Below, piece by piece: positions 34,566 to 46,090 of a stretch of 64,000 nt of DNA. This stretch comes from Homarus americanus. Its lineage: Eukaryota; Arthropoda; Malacostraca; Decapoda; Nephropidae. The notes beneath the pieces were generated by a model. The model saw nothing but the letters and a program-made list of their open reading frames with translations. It ran no database searches and was not told the DNA's origin. Where the stretch lies: positions 102,501 to 166,500 of the forward strand of contig NW_024755027.1 in assembly GCF_018991925.1 (NCBI RefSeq), read 5' to 3'. The first letter of the stretch is position 1. The number at the start of each line of letters is the position of its first letter. Both the position numbers and the translations under genes were made by a program.

Positions 34566-35360
34566 ATGTTCTGTTTGTTAGGAAAATTTAGTGAAAGTAG
34601 ACAGCAGGAAGAGGAAACAAAGGGATTATAAATGGAACTGTAGAAATATAAGTATTTTTTAGAGAGATGCCGATAATATCTTCTGCCGTGGTATAATGTG
34701 GCCAAATATTAATGAGATCAGGATGATAGGAAATAGAAGATAAAACTTAAGGAATAGATGTGGTGATGTTTTGTGATGCTGGACTGTTACATACAAGCAG
34801 AAGGAATAAGCCAGAGGAACATTACAGCAGGAGTTATCTAGTGACCCAGAGAGAACGAGAATCACCGAGGGAATAAGGGGGGGGAGGGTGAGCCACAGGA
34901 AGGAATGGCTTAAGAATGTGAATTATTTGTGTTATTGTTATTATTATTCTTAGCTCGACAAACGTTGTGGCCAAATTGATCTATAACTCCAACTGTAACG
35001 TTATCGTGTTAAATCATCTTTGTGGTATTATTCATTCATTTTGTAGCTCATTTAACTAAGATCTTACAATAAAGTTTCACCTACAAGTTCCATCGATACT
35101 TTACTGGATCAGGTCAGATGTTATATTAGATCTTATATGGTTTATGGAGCTGAGAAGACAGAACTGAGAGAGAGAGGCTCAATTGTGTTATGTATGGAGA
35201 TAGAAAACTTATATTTCGACTTCTCCAAAATCAAACCATACTGTACATTCCTACAAACTGTATTATATTTTAAGAAGATATTTTGACACAATTTATAGAA
35301 AATTTATTGTATATCAGAATGTTTACTATTGCTAATCTAAACAGAAATTTAGTCTCATTG
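34566..35360. other. No recognisable feature
   Basis: AT-rich sequence without supported features, up to the MITE at 35363. Confidence 0.45.
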
Positions 35361-35362
35361 TA

Positions 35363-35574
35363 CAGTCCCCTTCACTAGTGCGTTTACAGGGGCTCGTCAT
35401 ATAAACATTCCACAAATCATTATCTTTGAGATATTTGTTTTAATATTGTTTTAATTTGATTCTATAGCATGTTTATTAGTGCGAGTTTTCTCCTTTGGAA
35501 TGTAAAGAAAAACACGGCTGCCACACTACATACAGTCTGACGGCCCCTTGTAAACGGACTAGTGAAGGGGACTG
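35363..35574. mobile_element. 212-bp TA-flanked MITE
   Basis: Left terminus CAGTCCCCTTCACTAGTGCG, then TTTACAGGGGCTCGTCA (35363-35399). The right terminus (35538-35574) is its reverse complement apart from one substitution and two single-base indels. TA dinucleotides lie at 35361-35362 and 35575-35576. Internal sequence is AT-rich and non-coding. The structure fits a non-autonomous Tc1/mariner-type element; the encoding transposase is not in this window. Confidence 0.85.
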
Positions 35575-35589
35575 TACCTTTTCAACCGC

Positions 35590-35720
35590 ATGGGATTGAA
35601 AAACATATGTATGGGGGAGGTGGTAGGGAGGGAGGGGGAGGGATGAGGAGTGAGGTGGAAGGGAGAAAGGAGGGGGTGGGAGGGAGAGAGGGATGGTGGT
35701 TTGTGGGAGGGAGGGAGAAT
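35590..35720. repeat. Purine-rich GGGAGG tract
   Basis: G/A-rich plus strand with GGGAGG repeats; both strands open here only because of composition. Confidence 0.8.
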
Positions 35721-35773
35721 GTCTCATGCTCAACTCTCGGCTCTAACCTGTTTCTAGACTGTGTGTATAATCC

Positions 35774-35798
35774 ACACACACACACACACACACACACT
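35774..35798. repeat. (CA)n microsatellite
   Basis: About 12 CA units. Confidence 0.93.
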
Positions 35799-35849
35799 AC
35801 CCAAAGGACATGAAGCGAGCACTGTATCTATTTGGCCACCGCACTCCTC

Positions 35850-36160
35850 TTAACCTAACCTAACCTAACCTAACCTAACCTACTTTAGATATGATCTGGC
35901 TATCTTATGCCGTATACGAATTAATTTTCATTAAGTTATAGAAATAAAAACAAAAAGTTTCCCAATTTGACAAAAAATATGTCGATTGTTATTAAAGTTT
36001 CATCGGTGGTTACGTTAGGTTAGGTTAGGTTTCATTAGGATATCTAACTTAACCTAACCAAAACTGGTTTTGCCCAACCTTACCAATCTATTGTTAGGAT
36101 AAGTTAGGCTAGGTTAGGTTAGGTAAGGCTAGGATAAAATAGGTTTGGATAGATTTAAAT
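35850..36160. repeat. TTAGG repeats in both orientations
   Basis: Starts with about six AACCT units (35850-35882, telomere motif on the minus strand). About 130 bp later come three TTAGG units on the plus strand (36014-36030) and then degenerate TTAGG words to about 36150, with a further AACCTAACC near 36049. The result is a head-to-head arrangement of interstitial telomeric motifs. Confidence 0.8.
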
Positions 36161-36467
36161 TACATTAAGTTAGTTTACATTACTCAAGATGACTAGTCAT
36201 TATTACACACTTTGACTGTAATATATATAAAGAAATAGCAGGGAATGCAGTAACAGGATACAAGGAACAATAAAAGAAGAGTCACTGTGAGACGAGAGAG
36301 TGGGGGTGCAGAAAGCTGTGTGTGTAGGACTGTGTGAAGGTTGTAGGGGGAGAATATTGTGAGAGACGCGTCGTGGGGCTGGAGAGGAAAAGTCACGTAG
36401 ATGAAAATTACAATCTCAATATTTCAAACTGCATAGTGGCGGAGGAGGTCCACCAGGCAACCATGGC

Positions 36468-36472
<5 letters not shown>

Positions 36473-36543
<71 letters not shown>
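36473..36543. repeat. (TG)n microsatellite
   Basis: TG tract of about 35 units with one TA interruption. Confidence 0.96.
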
Positions 36544-36544
<1 letters not shown>

Positions 36545-36809
36545 GAAGACGAGTATAAACAATACACATGCACGACAGGAAGAATCATCGACTACAATAG
36601 ACATAAGAGGCAGAGGAGGGGACGCTGTGATCAAGAAGGGAGATTCTCCACAATAGTACAAATAATTTCTGTCTGCAGTTGTTGATGCGGACACTGGAGG
36701 GGAGCAGAGTGTGTGGTGATTCTGGGTGACGGGTAGGAAGACACGGGGGAGGAGGGAAGCTAAAATGTCAGCTGCAAGGACTAGCCGACTATGATGATGA
36801 AGGTAAAAA
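36544..36809. other. No recognisable feature
   Basis: Short spacer without supported features. Confidence 0.4.
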
Positions 36810-36941
36810 TTAGGTTAGGTTAGGTTAGGTTAGGTTAGGTTAGGTTAGGTTAGGTTAGGTTAGGTTAGGTTAGGTTAGGTTAGGTTAGGTTAGGTTAGGT
36901 TAGGTTAGGTTAGGTTAGGTTAGGTTAGGTTAGGTTAGGTT
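36810..36941. repeat. TTAGG array, 26 perfect units
   Basis: The longest and purest telomere-type tract in the window, 132 bp without an interruption, ending in two degenerate TTTGG units. It starts abruptly at GTAAAAATTAGG. Confidence 0.97.
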
Positions 36942-37556
36942 TGGTTTGGTTTATGGTAGATCATGTAAGAAAAGAATAGAGAAGATTACGTGGCTTAAAG
37001 AAAAAACCAGATATATGTGAAATCAGAGCAGCTGTAGGATAGAGGACGTTCTGGGGAGATCCTGTATACACAATCGATCTGACTGGCTTCCTCCTACAGC
37101 AAACATGAGCTAAAATTAGAGGTGTTTGGCGTGAGAGTGAGATGACCTGGGGAAGGGTGGCACCAGGCAGGATGTGTTAAGTTACCAAGGGGGTTTTATT
37201 TATTAGTAAAGTGGTAAGGGGTGAGTGCCAGAAATTTATTGGTAGCGAGGGGGAAATTGAATATTATAGTGTAGGGTGGGAAATCGTGAGAGAATTCACA
37301 ATCCGCTTGCATGAATTTAGAGTGCAGTGTAAAATATCAAGGGTGACTGCAGATGCCTGGGAGATGAAGCGGCTTTACTTAATGAGGAAAAGTCGTGTTG
37401 TCGCATATTATATCATAGCCAGAATTTTCCTGAGATTTATATTGACAAACAGGAATGAAATGGTATAAGTCAAGACGATGTGTGGGGGAGATGACAGGCT
37501 GTAACAGGTTCTCTATATCAATATTGTGAACGTCCGAGCAGAATATTTGTAAGTTC
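36942..37556. other. No recognisable feature
   Basis: Unique-looking sequence; plus frame 37211-37468 has no motif. Confidence 0.45.
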
Positions 37557-37583
37557 TGTGTGTGTGTGTGTGTGTGTGTGTGT
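37557..37583. repeat. (TG)n tract at the 5' end of SINE copy B
   Basis: About 13 TG units abutting the SINE head. Confidence 0.94.
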
Positions 37584-37584
37584 A

Positions 37585-37948
37585 TCACCTGTGGTGTAAT
37601 GGTCAGCATACTAGCCTCGGCAGTGAGTAGTCCCAGGTTCTATTCCCTGCAGGGTGAAACTATGGGCAAGTTTCTTTACGCCATTTGCCTCTGTCTACCC
37701 AGCAGTAATTGGGATCTTGGATGTTAATCGATTTGCGGATCGTGTTCCGGGGTAATGGTTAGCCAGTGCAGTTGGCGAGATGTCCTGTCTTCTCGGACTA
37801 TTCCTTGACACTGGGTCATGCAGCTCGTTAACTCAGGGTGTAGTTTTTGTGTTGGCGACAGCTTATACGTCTTTAACAAACTCACGCCTAGGTGGCCCTT
37901 GGGCCGGCCATCCTCGTACACGAGAGGCCATCATTATTAATAAAAACG
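37585..37948 (+). mobile_element. tRNA-derived SINE, family 1, copy B
   Basis: A box TGGTGTAATGG (37592-37602) is intact; the B box reads GGTTCTATTCC (37636-37646), with the conserved G replaced by T, so this copy is probably promoter-impaired. The body is collinear with copies A and C through the CORE-like segment and the GGCCCTTGGGCCGGCCATCC end. The 3' tail is CATCATTATTAATAAAAAC, followed at once by another TG run (37949-37968). Confidence 0.88.
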
Positions 37949-38354
37949 TGTGTGTGTGTGTTTGTGTACTCAAGGATTAACTTCTTTTTAAATGGATAAT
38001 GCAATGTACTCAAGGGGTTAAGACTATATCGTTATACTGTCAGATTAACATTAACCTTCCCTTACATTAACCTAATATCACACAAATCGGTTTTCTCCTA
38101 TTTACCTTTCATAACTAACACACTTTTACACATATCTTCCAACACCACTAAACCAATACTGGCGTTAACTACAGTGTTGTGATGCTCCGCGCAGAGGAGA
38201 AAACCCAGGTGATAAGCGTCACCCAGGTGTGGGAACTCATTAGTGATATAGTGTGTCTCAGTCCCGGAGATTTTAACGTCTCAGGTTTACTCACAATTCG
38301 TTTGATTTAATGTCTGTTTAAATTTCGACTCTATATGGAGTTTTCATAATACAC

Positions 38355-38355
<1 letters not shown>
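37949..38355. other. TG run and TACTCAAGG motif, otherwise no feature
   Basis: TG run at 37949-37968, then two copies of GTACTCAAGG (37968 and 38009), the motif also seen around 12215 and 13800. No gene seen. Confidence 0.5.

Positions 38356-38443
<88 letters not shown>
38356..38443. repeat. (AAT)n microsatellite
   Basis: About 29 units of AAT with one TTAT interruption. Confidence 0.95.
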
Positions 38444-38445
<2 letters not shown>

Positions 38446-39491
38446 ACACAGTTACCCTACAGAATCATTCATTAACTTCCTTCATTAACCATAGTGAATA
38501 ATTTCTTTTCTTTGCGTCACATAAATTCCATAATCCCTCGACCACGTGTGATATCAGGTTCTTCTCACTTCTGACAGTCATCCCAGTGCTGCCATATTTT
38601 GCCACTCAGCCACGGCATCAAAGTACACAGAGATGACACCTGTCTGGTTTACCTTCAGTGGCTGTGTGGCTCAGGGGTCTGTTCTGGTTCTTTTTTCTAT
38701 ATTAATTTTTTATTTTGTTCTTTATTTTAATCACTTTCTCTTTATAACTAAGATCCTGTATAAACTAATATGTAGACAACACTATTTTCTATATAAATAT
38801 CTACTAATGTCTTTATCTAACTCGCTTTAAGTTGCTCTGATCTCTTTTCAGTAACTCACCGGAAGACTTTATACTTTACATTGAAAACTGTAACACCAGA
38901 ACTCCATCTATTAACTCCCCTTGACGGTACTAACTCTCAATGTCTTGGCCTGTAATCTATGGCATTACTGTTATTTGTAGTCTCCCTCGTGTCAGTGGTT
39001 ATGGTCCAGTATTCTCTCTGGCTGTAGTGGTCAGGGGAACTTCTCACCATCACCATTAGACGCTAGAAACCCGGACACACACGCAGCTGGTCATAATACA
39101 ATGGGGAGGTATCACGTATAACAACATGCTCTTTCCTCTCATGTTTAATTCCTCGCACATTGTGACAGTGTGACGTCCATGACTTTTATATTACAGGTAA
39201 CTTGCATCTCTTCAAGTGCAGGACATAAACACACACACACACACACACCTGCTCCCATACAGACTTCAATACTCGTCTTTTCTACACTAATCAGGGTGAG
39301 CGAACCTTGAACTTTCAATACTAAACTTTGTACACGCAACGTTTATCTGTGTGTCGTTGTTATAACCGGCATCTCTTACTACCTGTCATCTATCGAAACT
39401 ATGAACATGTTAATAAAAATAAAAGTAACAATTATTAGGAGGAAAACATATATATTGGTTATTAATGTTATGTATACACCATCCCTGTGTA
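38444..39491. other. No supported gene
   Basis: Mixed DNA with a short CA run at 39229-39248. Frames are short and motif-free. Confidence 0.45.
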
Positions 39492-39544
39492 GGTGTGAGC
39501 GGTGATGGCCCAGGTGTCCATGCTGCGACCATTAACACTGGCCA
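39492..39544 (+). other. Possible 53-bp exon
   Basis: Bounded by an acceptor-like CCCTGTGTAG and a strong donor-like CCAG|GTGAGG. One frame reads SGDGPGVHAATINTGQ. No partner exon was recognised, so this may be coincidence. Confidence 0.12.
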
Positions 39545-40870
39545 GGTGAGGATCAACCAGGTGATATACTGTGATGGGAACTCTTTCTTAAGTGTTTCAT
39601 CCTCTACCAGCAAGTACTGTTGTTACCATAACGGACGTATTACAGTGTGTTGGTCATCTGTTCGGGGTGAAGGGAAACTTTTCTTTAATACGAAGCCTAA
39701 CACTCGTATCTATACATATATTTTTGTCAAACTTCGACTGATTATGTTATATTCTTTCAAACCAAGGTGTCAGCCACGTAGGCCTGACGTCACTTCTCAC
39801 AAAGGTTGAGAAAAATTGGTATATATCCTCCGGTGGTCTGGATATTGGTTAACTAGTTGGGTTCTTATGACAAGCTGGCGAAGATATTACACCTCTGGTA
39901 CTGGCTTGAAATGATGATTACGTTAGGTTAAGAGTAGGTCAAACCAAATTAGGCTAGGCCTATATAAAATTTAGATTGAGTTTATATTAAGCAAGGTTGA
40001 ATTACGTTTGATTATTCGTGAGAATATTAGTGGCCGATGGAAAATGCTAAGTTGGCGGGCACATAATGGACGGAGCTTCAAACTAGGGGTAGAGGTGACA
40101 GGGTTATAGTGATGGGGCGGTAAACCTTTCAGTCATGTTATATAGAATTAATTATTTTTTGTTAACACGCTCTAATAACTGTTTTAAGCTGCATCTTCCT
40201 CTCACACAGCTTTAGTCTCCACATATTCATTTACGTCCATTAACTGATCACAGTTTGTTTCTCATGTGGTGGTGAGCTGCGGGTAATGTCATCAAGCTCT
40301 CCTTCTGATACTGCACTGTGTACCTCCCAGAGCCGGCTACACCGTGTCACGAAAAAAAAAAATTAATGCGGGGATTTGGTCTTTCTTACCGTAGAGTATC
40401 AGGTATCATAACACTGATTACTTCATCAAGGGGATTAGGCTGAATCTTAAAATAGAATTTCACTCCACTTCCCGGCATTCAATATGTTATATACTTGTTA
40501 AATTATTATGTAATGAATTCAATTAATTTCCAACATCCATCTAAGTTCTTGGTTATACTTTGTCATAACCAATCAGTCATTACATTTAGTAATAAATAAG
40601 ATAGGATCACAGATATGGGCAGATAATTGCACTTACATTTATTTATCAAGCTTCCATACAATGATTCACAATTTGCATGGATAAACGAGTCACTCAAATT
40701 CACGCCATATTAAAAGTAATTTTGTAAGAGGGAGTTTGTCAACCTGGGGAATTAACCGCTTAGATTTACTAGGCCGGCCTGGAGTATCTTGTAGCCTTCA
40801 CCAGTGATTCCTTTTCTTCACGGGGAATAATTAACTTAAACACTTAAACTTAACTAAAGTCTTGGGGTTT

Positions 40871-40871
<1 letters not shown>
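39545..40871. other. No recognisable feature
   Basis: Mostly AT-rich DNA with a few TTAGG-like words near 39925-39955; no gene supported. Confidence 0.45.

Positions 40872-40911
<40 letters not shown>
40872..40911. repeat. (CA)n microsatellite
   Basis: About 20 CA units with one CG interruption. Confidence 0.95.
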
Positions 40912-40913
<2 letters not shown>

Positions 40914-41213
40914 CTCGTATCACTGACAGTCTCTGGACGGTGTCGTCGCAGGAGCTGTATGGCACCTGTTTCTTAGGCCTACCGAGCAGGAGGTTCTAAT
41001 TAACCCACTGTCTGGGGCCTACTGGCTAAAAAGTGGTTGTGGCGGGCGTGAGGTGTGATGAAAATACAGCACTGTCTTACTAGGCACCATAGTTTGGCTC
41101 ACATACCTCGCTAATGGAATCTTGATAACGTGGTCACACCTCCTCCGCTGTCTTATCTTTCGTAAAACCAACATTCGAGTTGGATTACCTGAGCCAGGCC
41201 TAGGGCACGACAC
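40912..41213. other. No recognisable feature
   Basis: Spacer before the 53-bp array. Confidence 0.4.
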
Positions 41214-42597
41214 ACCTCTACACTGTTCATGCCCTGTACCTCCATGACCTCTCAGGAACAGGGTACACCTCTACACTGTTCATTCCCTGTACCATCATGA
41301 CCTCTCAGTAACAGGGTACACCTCTACACTGTTCATTCCCTGTACCTCCATGACCTCTCAGGAACAGGGTACACCTCTACACTGTTCATGCCCTGTACCT
41401 CCATGATCTCTTCGGACCAAGGTACACCTCTTCACTGTTCATGACCTCTCAGGGCCAGGGTACACCTCTACACTATTCATGACCTCTCAGGACCAGGGTA
41501 CACTTCTACACTGTTCATTCCCTGTACCTCCATGACCTCTCAGGACCAGAGTTCACCTCTACACTGTTCATGACCTCCTCAGGACCACTCAGGACCAGGG
41601 TACACCTCTACACTGTTCATGACCTCTCAGGACCAGGGGTACACCTCTACCTGTCTTCATGACACCTCTCAGGACAGGGTACACCTCTACACTGTTCATG
41701 ACCTCTCGGACAGGTACACCTCTACACTGTTCATTCCCCTCAGACCAAGTAACCTCCACATGGAACTTCCTCAGGACCTCACCTTACACTGTTCTTGACC
41801 TCTCAGGACCAAGGTACCTCTACACTCTTATTCTGTACCTCATGACCTCAGGACCAGAGTTCACCTCTACACAGTTCACCTCTCAGGACCAGGGTACACC
41901 TCTACACTGATCATGACTCTCAGAACAGGGCACACCTCACACTGTTCATTCCTGTACCTCCATGACTCTCAGGGAACAGGTACACCTCCACACTGTTCAT
42001 TTCCTGTGCCTCCATGACCTCTCAGGACCAGGGCACCCTCTACACTGTTCATTCCTGTACCTCATGACTCAGACCAGGGTACACCTCTACACTGTTCATT
42101 CCCTGTACCTCCATGACTTCTCAGGACCAGGGTACACCTCTTCTCATTCCTGTACCTACATGACCTCTCAGGACCAGGTACACCTCTACACTGTTCATTC
42201 CTGTACCATCATGACACTCGGACCAGGGTACACCACACTGTTCATTCCCTGTACCTCCATGACCTCAGGTCCAGGGTACACCTCTTCACTGTTCATGACC
42301 CTCAGGTCCAGTGCCACCTCTTCACTGTTCATTCCCTGTACCTCATGACTCTCAGGTCCAGGGTACCTCTTCACTGTTCATTCCCTGTACCTCCATGACC
42401 TCTCAGGACCAGGGTACACCTCTACACTGTTCATTCCCTGTACCTCCATGACTTCTCAGGACCAGGGTACACCTCTTCACTGTTCATTCCCTGTACCTCC
42501 ATGACCTCTCAGGACCAGGGTACACCTCTTCACTGTTCATTCCCTGTACCTCCATGACCTCTCAGGACCAGGGTACACCTCTTCACTGTTCATGCCC
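41214..42597. repeat. 53-bp minisatellite, about 1.4 kb
   Basis: Units containing CTCTCAGGACCAGGGTACAC, CTCTACACTGTTCATTCCCT and GTACCTCCATGAC. Full 53-bp units are regular at 41214-41400 and 42340-42597. The middle contains many truncated 33-40 bp units lacking the CCCTGTACCTC part and many single-base deletions, a pattern that could be real decay or sequencing/assembly error in a hard repeat. Confidence 0.95.
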
Positions 42598-43646
42598 TGA
42601 GTCTTACATACCAGATAATCCTCTTGTGGAATAATAATTATGTGTCAGGGGAAATGAATTAAGTGATCGTGTCCATTACTCTGAGAAGACAATTAACTAT
42701 TCAAAGTCACAGCAAAATCCCTCCTGTTAAGTGAAGGAAGAGAAGTACATTATTTATTACCGTAATGATACTCTTCCAGGGACATAAATTTGTGTCTACA
42801 GTATAAACCGATTGTTTCATTAACTACCAATGCTTTTATGTCTTTTTAATAAAACACACACACACACACATAAACATAAACAGTGTGGTCATCTCATACA
42901 TGGTGTTTGAAATAATGATATGAAGTTTTGTGAATCATTGTGGATACTCCGGGTCCACTTTGTATACTGTGTGTGTATGTTCAGTATAAGAGCAGTATCT
43001 GGTGGGTAGCCTTACTTCATATATTTTTTCCTTTTCCTGTCACTTTCTAAACACACATCTTCAGTTACCCTTTCTAATTTTTTCTCACTTTCTTGAGGTT
43101 TCTGGTTTCGTCGATCCCTCCAACACATACTGAGAAAGATGTATGGATAAGAGACATACAACCCGAGAACTAAGAAGACATAGATAGTGTACGAAGGCCA
43201 GATTAGGTGGATTTAATTGTTCCGTCATGGTTTCAGTGAGTCGGTGATAAAATCGTATATGGAATTACTGGCGCATCTAAGAGTATAAGAAAAGTGCAAA
43301 CAAGACTGATGATAATGATTAGAAATGTGAGAAGTGAAATGTGGGACATGCGAGTCATATTCTTGGCTCTGGGGTTCACTGCTGTTTACATGAAGAAGAG
43401 GATCTGGATAATATAATCCTGACACGTGGAGAGGAAGGGTGGTATGGGAACAACAGGTTAGAGGTGACCTTTATTCCTGACGTTTAGATTTCAGGAGTCG
43501 AAACATCAAGAATAAACAACAGCACCTGAGACACTCGCTAGGTTATTAGTTAGCAGTTTCCGACAGCAAGAACGACAGTATATAAGAGAGTGTCTGAGAA
43601 ACTTGATGAGATTTGAATCAGGATATTTTACCTTCATCTGATGGGT
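42598..43646. other. No recognisable feature
   Basis: Includes a short CA run (42855-42869). No gene supported. Confidence 0.45.
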
Positions 43647-43713
43647 TTAGGTTAGGTTAGGTTGGGTTGGGTTAGGTTAGGTTAGGTTAGGTTAGGTTAG
43701 GTTAGGTTAGGTT
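43647..43713. repeat. TTAGG interstitial repeat
   Basis: About 13 units, two of them TTGGG variants near the left end. Confidence 0.93.
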
Positions 43714-43986
43714 GTGAGGGGTAAATGCTGGAAATATGAAGAGATGAGTTTATGTGAGGGAAGGAGGAAGAGAGGTGATATTGTCGTTTTGGGGAAGTCA
43801 AGAGAGAATATAAAGATCCAAGTTTATGAATTCAATGGCGTGGAAAATAAAGAGGGTGTCGCAAATGACCGTAAACTTTAATGGTTCTTGCTTGTTAAGT
43901 AGAAGAGGTGTAGTTTGGTGATTTATTGTGAGACGACCAAAATACTGACAGGGTTCATAATATCCTGAAGCATGAGGAGGGTTCAC

Positions 43987-43989
<3 letters not shown>

Positions 43990-44059
<70 letters not shown>
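43990..44059. repeat. (GA)n microsatellite
   Basis: Perfect GA tract of about 35 units. Confidence 0.96.
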
Positions 44060-44062
<3 letters not shown>

Positions 44063-44154
44063 CATAGCTCAAGGCTGTGTTTCAGTAATCGGGAAGTAAA
44101 CAACTCTTATTGTCTCGCTTTGTATTGTGAGTCAAACCCTAATGTACTTATTAA

Positions 44155-44541
44155 GGGAAAGATAGCCAATTAGGAGTAGGATAACTGTTGAACGTGGAAG
44201 AGTAAAATAACCTCTCGGGAGTAAGATAACTGTTGAACGTGCAAGAGTAAGATAGCCTGTCGGGAGTAAAATAACTGTAGTGCGTCGGGAGTAAGATAAC
44301 TGTTGAACGTTCAAGATTAGATAGCTTTTCGGTAGGGAGTAAGATAACTGTTGTACGTGTAAGAGTAAGATAGCCTGTTGGGAGTAAAATAACTGTAGTT
44401 CGTCGGGAGTAAGATAACTGTAGTTCGTCGGGAGTAAGATAACTGTAGTTCGTCGGGAGTAAGATAACTGTAGTTCGTCGGGAGTAAGATAACTTTAGTT
44501 CGTCGGGAGTAAGATAACTTTAGTTCGTCGGGAGTACGATA
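44155..44541. repeat. 25-bp minisatellite (GTTCGTCGGGAGTAAGATAA)
   Basis: About 14 units of GTTCGTCGGGAGTAAGATAA plus CTGTA. The right half (44395-44530) is nearly perfect and the left half contains GAACGTGCAAG variants and mixed spacing. Minus frames with VILLPTNYSYFTP repeats are artefacts. Confidence 0.94.
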
Positions 44542-44832
44542 CAAATAAATTTTGTACTATGTATAAACAATGCCATTTATGTCCCAGACTCCAATTCGTC
44601 CAAGAGTCTTACTGTAACATCTCTCCCTAACATGGCTAATGAGATGAGAAAACATATTAGTGACTCAAGGAAGCAACGACAGGAAGATGATAGGATAAGT
44701 GGCGGAGAAATTGTTCCCAGACCTTGTTATAACTAGTAATGTTTTCTTCTATTCTACTTCAGAGGAGCAACTTTAACTTACGAACCTTTGTGGATCCGAG
44801 TCCAGATAAATAAGATTATTATAGACGATGAG

Positions 44833-44833
<1 letters not shown>
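44542..44833. other. No recognisable feature
   Basis: Spacer, nothing supported. Confidence 0.4.

Positions 44834-44887
<54 letters not shown>
44834..44887. repeat. (GA)n microsatellite
   Basis: GA tract of about 26 units. Confidence 0.95.
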
Positions 44888-44889
<2 letters not shown>

Positions 44890-45136
44890 ATTGTAATATT
44901 AAATTCAGGTACTTCGACTGCGAGGGTTATCAAGGGTCATATCACAGAGTGGCTTGGTATTGTTTTTTTATTATTATTATTTTTTTTAGTGTGTTTAGGG
45001 GAGATAAAGCCTTAGTTACTGAAGACCCTTCCTAAATCCAATAACAGTAATGAAACATGTGTTGTGTGTGATTATCTGTGGGGTTCAATGTGGAAACAGT
45101 AAGATTTTTCGAACTTGTACTTCTGTGTGTGTGTAT

Positions 45137-45517
45137 GGTGACCTCTGGTGTAATGGTGAGCATGCTCGCCTCGCAAAAGAGCGGACCCGGGTTCGATCCC
45201 CAGGCAGGGTGAAACTATGGGCAAGTTTCTTTACACCATTTGCCTCTGTCTACCCAGCAGTAATTGGGGACCTGGATGTTAATTGATTTGCGGATCGTAT
45301 TCCGGGGTAATGGTTAGCCAGTGCAGTTGGCGAGTTGTCCGGTCTTCTCGGACTATCCTTGACACTGGGTCATGCAACTTGTTAACTTAGGGTGTGGTTG
45401 TTGTGTTGATGACAGCTTCTACACCTTAAACAAATTCACGCCTAGGTGGCCCTTGGGCCGGCCATCCTTGTACACGAGGGGCAACCATTATAATTATTAA
45501 TATTATTATTATTATTA

Positions 45518-45616
<99 letters not shown>
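45137..45616 (+). mobile_element. tRNA-derived SINE, family 1, copy C, with long ATT tail
   Basis: Preceded by a short TG run (45124-45134). A box TGGTGTAATGG (45146-45156) and B box GGTTCGATCCC (45190-45200) both intact, the best head of the three copies. The CORE-like block has the order GGGCAAGTTTCTTTACACC, TTTGCCTCTG, CAGTAATTGGGGACC. The body ends at about 45487 and passes through ATTATAATTATTAATATT into an ATT tail to 45614, itself followed by a TG run (45615-45637). Confidence 0.9.
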
Positions 45617-45726
45617 GTGTGTGTGTGCGAGTGTGTGGCCAACACACATAAGTTTTCAAACAATGATTTTTCGCTCATTAACAAACTACAATCATCTTTC
45701 TAACACACACACACACACACACACAC
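45615..45726. repeat. TG run and CA run after SINE copy C
   Basis: TG-rich run at 45615-45637, then about 65 bp of unique sequence and a CA run at 45702-45726. Confidence 0.85.
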
Positions 45727-45847
45727 GGACCAAAGCATCAACATGGTGTCAACTTTAAACCCATAATACGACGCCCATGAAGTACCCTTCCTTATCAAGC
45801 TTAATTTTCTAGAACACACTACAGAAAACTTTACAAAATTATCTCGG

Positions 45848-46090
45848 TGGATGACCAGTCAGCTTGAGTGGGAGGAAGGTGGGAGGGTGGATGACCAGTC
45901 AGCCTGAGTGGGAGGGAGGTGGGTGGGTGGATGCCCAGTCAGTCTGCTTGAGTGGGAGGGAGGTAGGTGGGTGGGTGGATAACCAATCAGCTTGAATGGG
46001 AGGGAGGTGGGTGGGTGGATGACCAGTCAGCCTGAGTGGGAGGGAGGTGGGTGGGTGGATGACCAGTCAGTCAGTTTGGGTGGGAGGAAG
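45848..46090. repeat. 40-bp minisatellite, 6 units
   Basis: Units of about 40 bp containing GATGACCAGTCAGCCTGAGT then GGGAGGGAGGTGGGTGGGTG. Confidence 0.93.

Noticed and set aside
36810..36941. Chromosome end
   Set aside because: The TTAGG tract has unique sequence on both sides and is only 132 bp; it is interstitial.
45502..45616. Poly-isoleucine, poly-asparagine and poly-leucine frames
   Set aside because: Translations of the ATT tail of SINE copy C.
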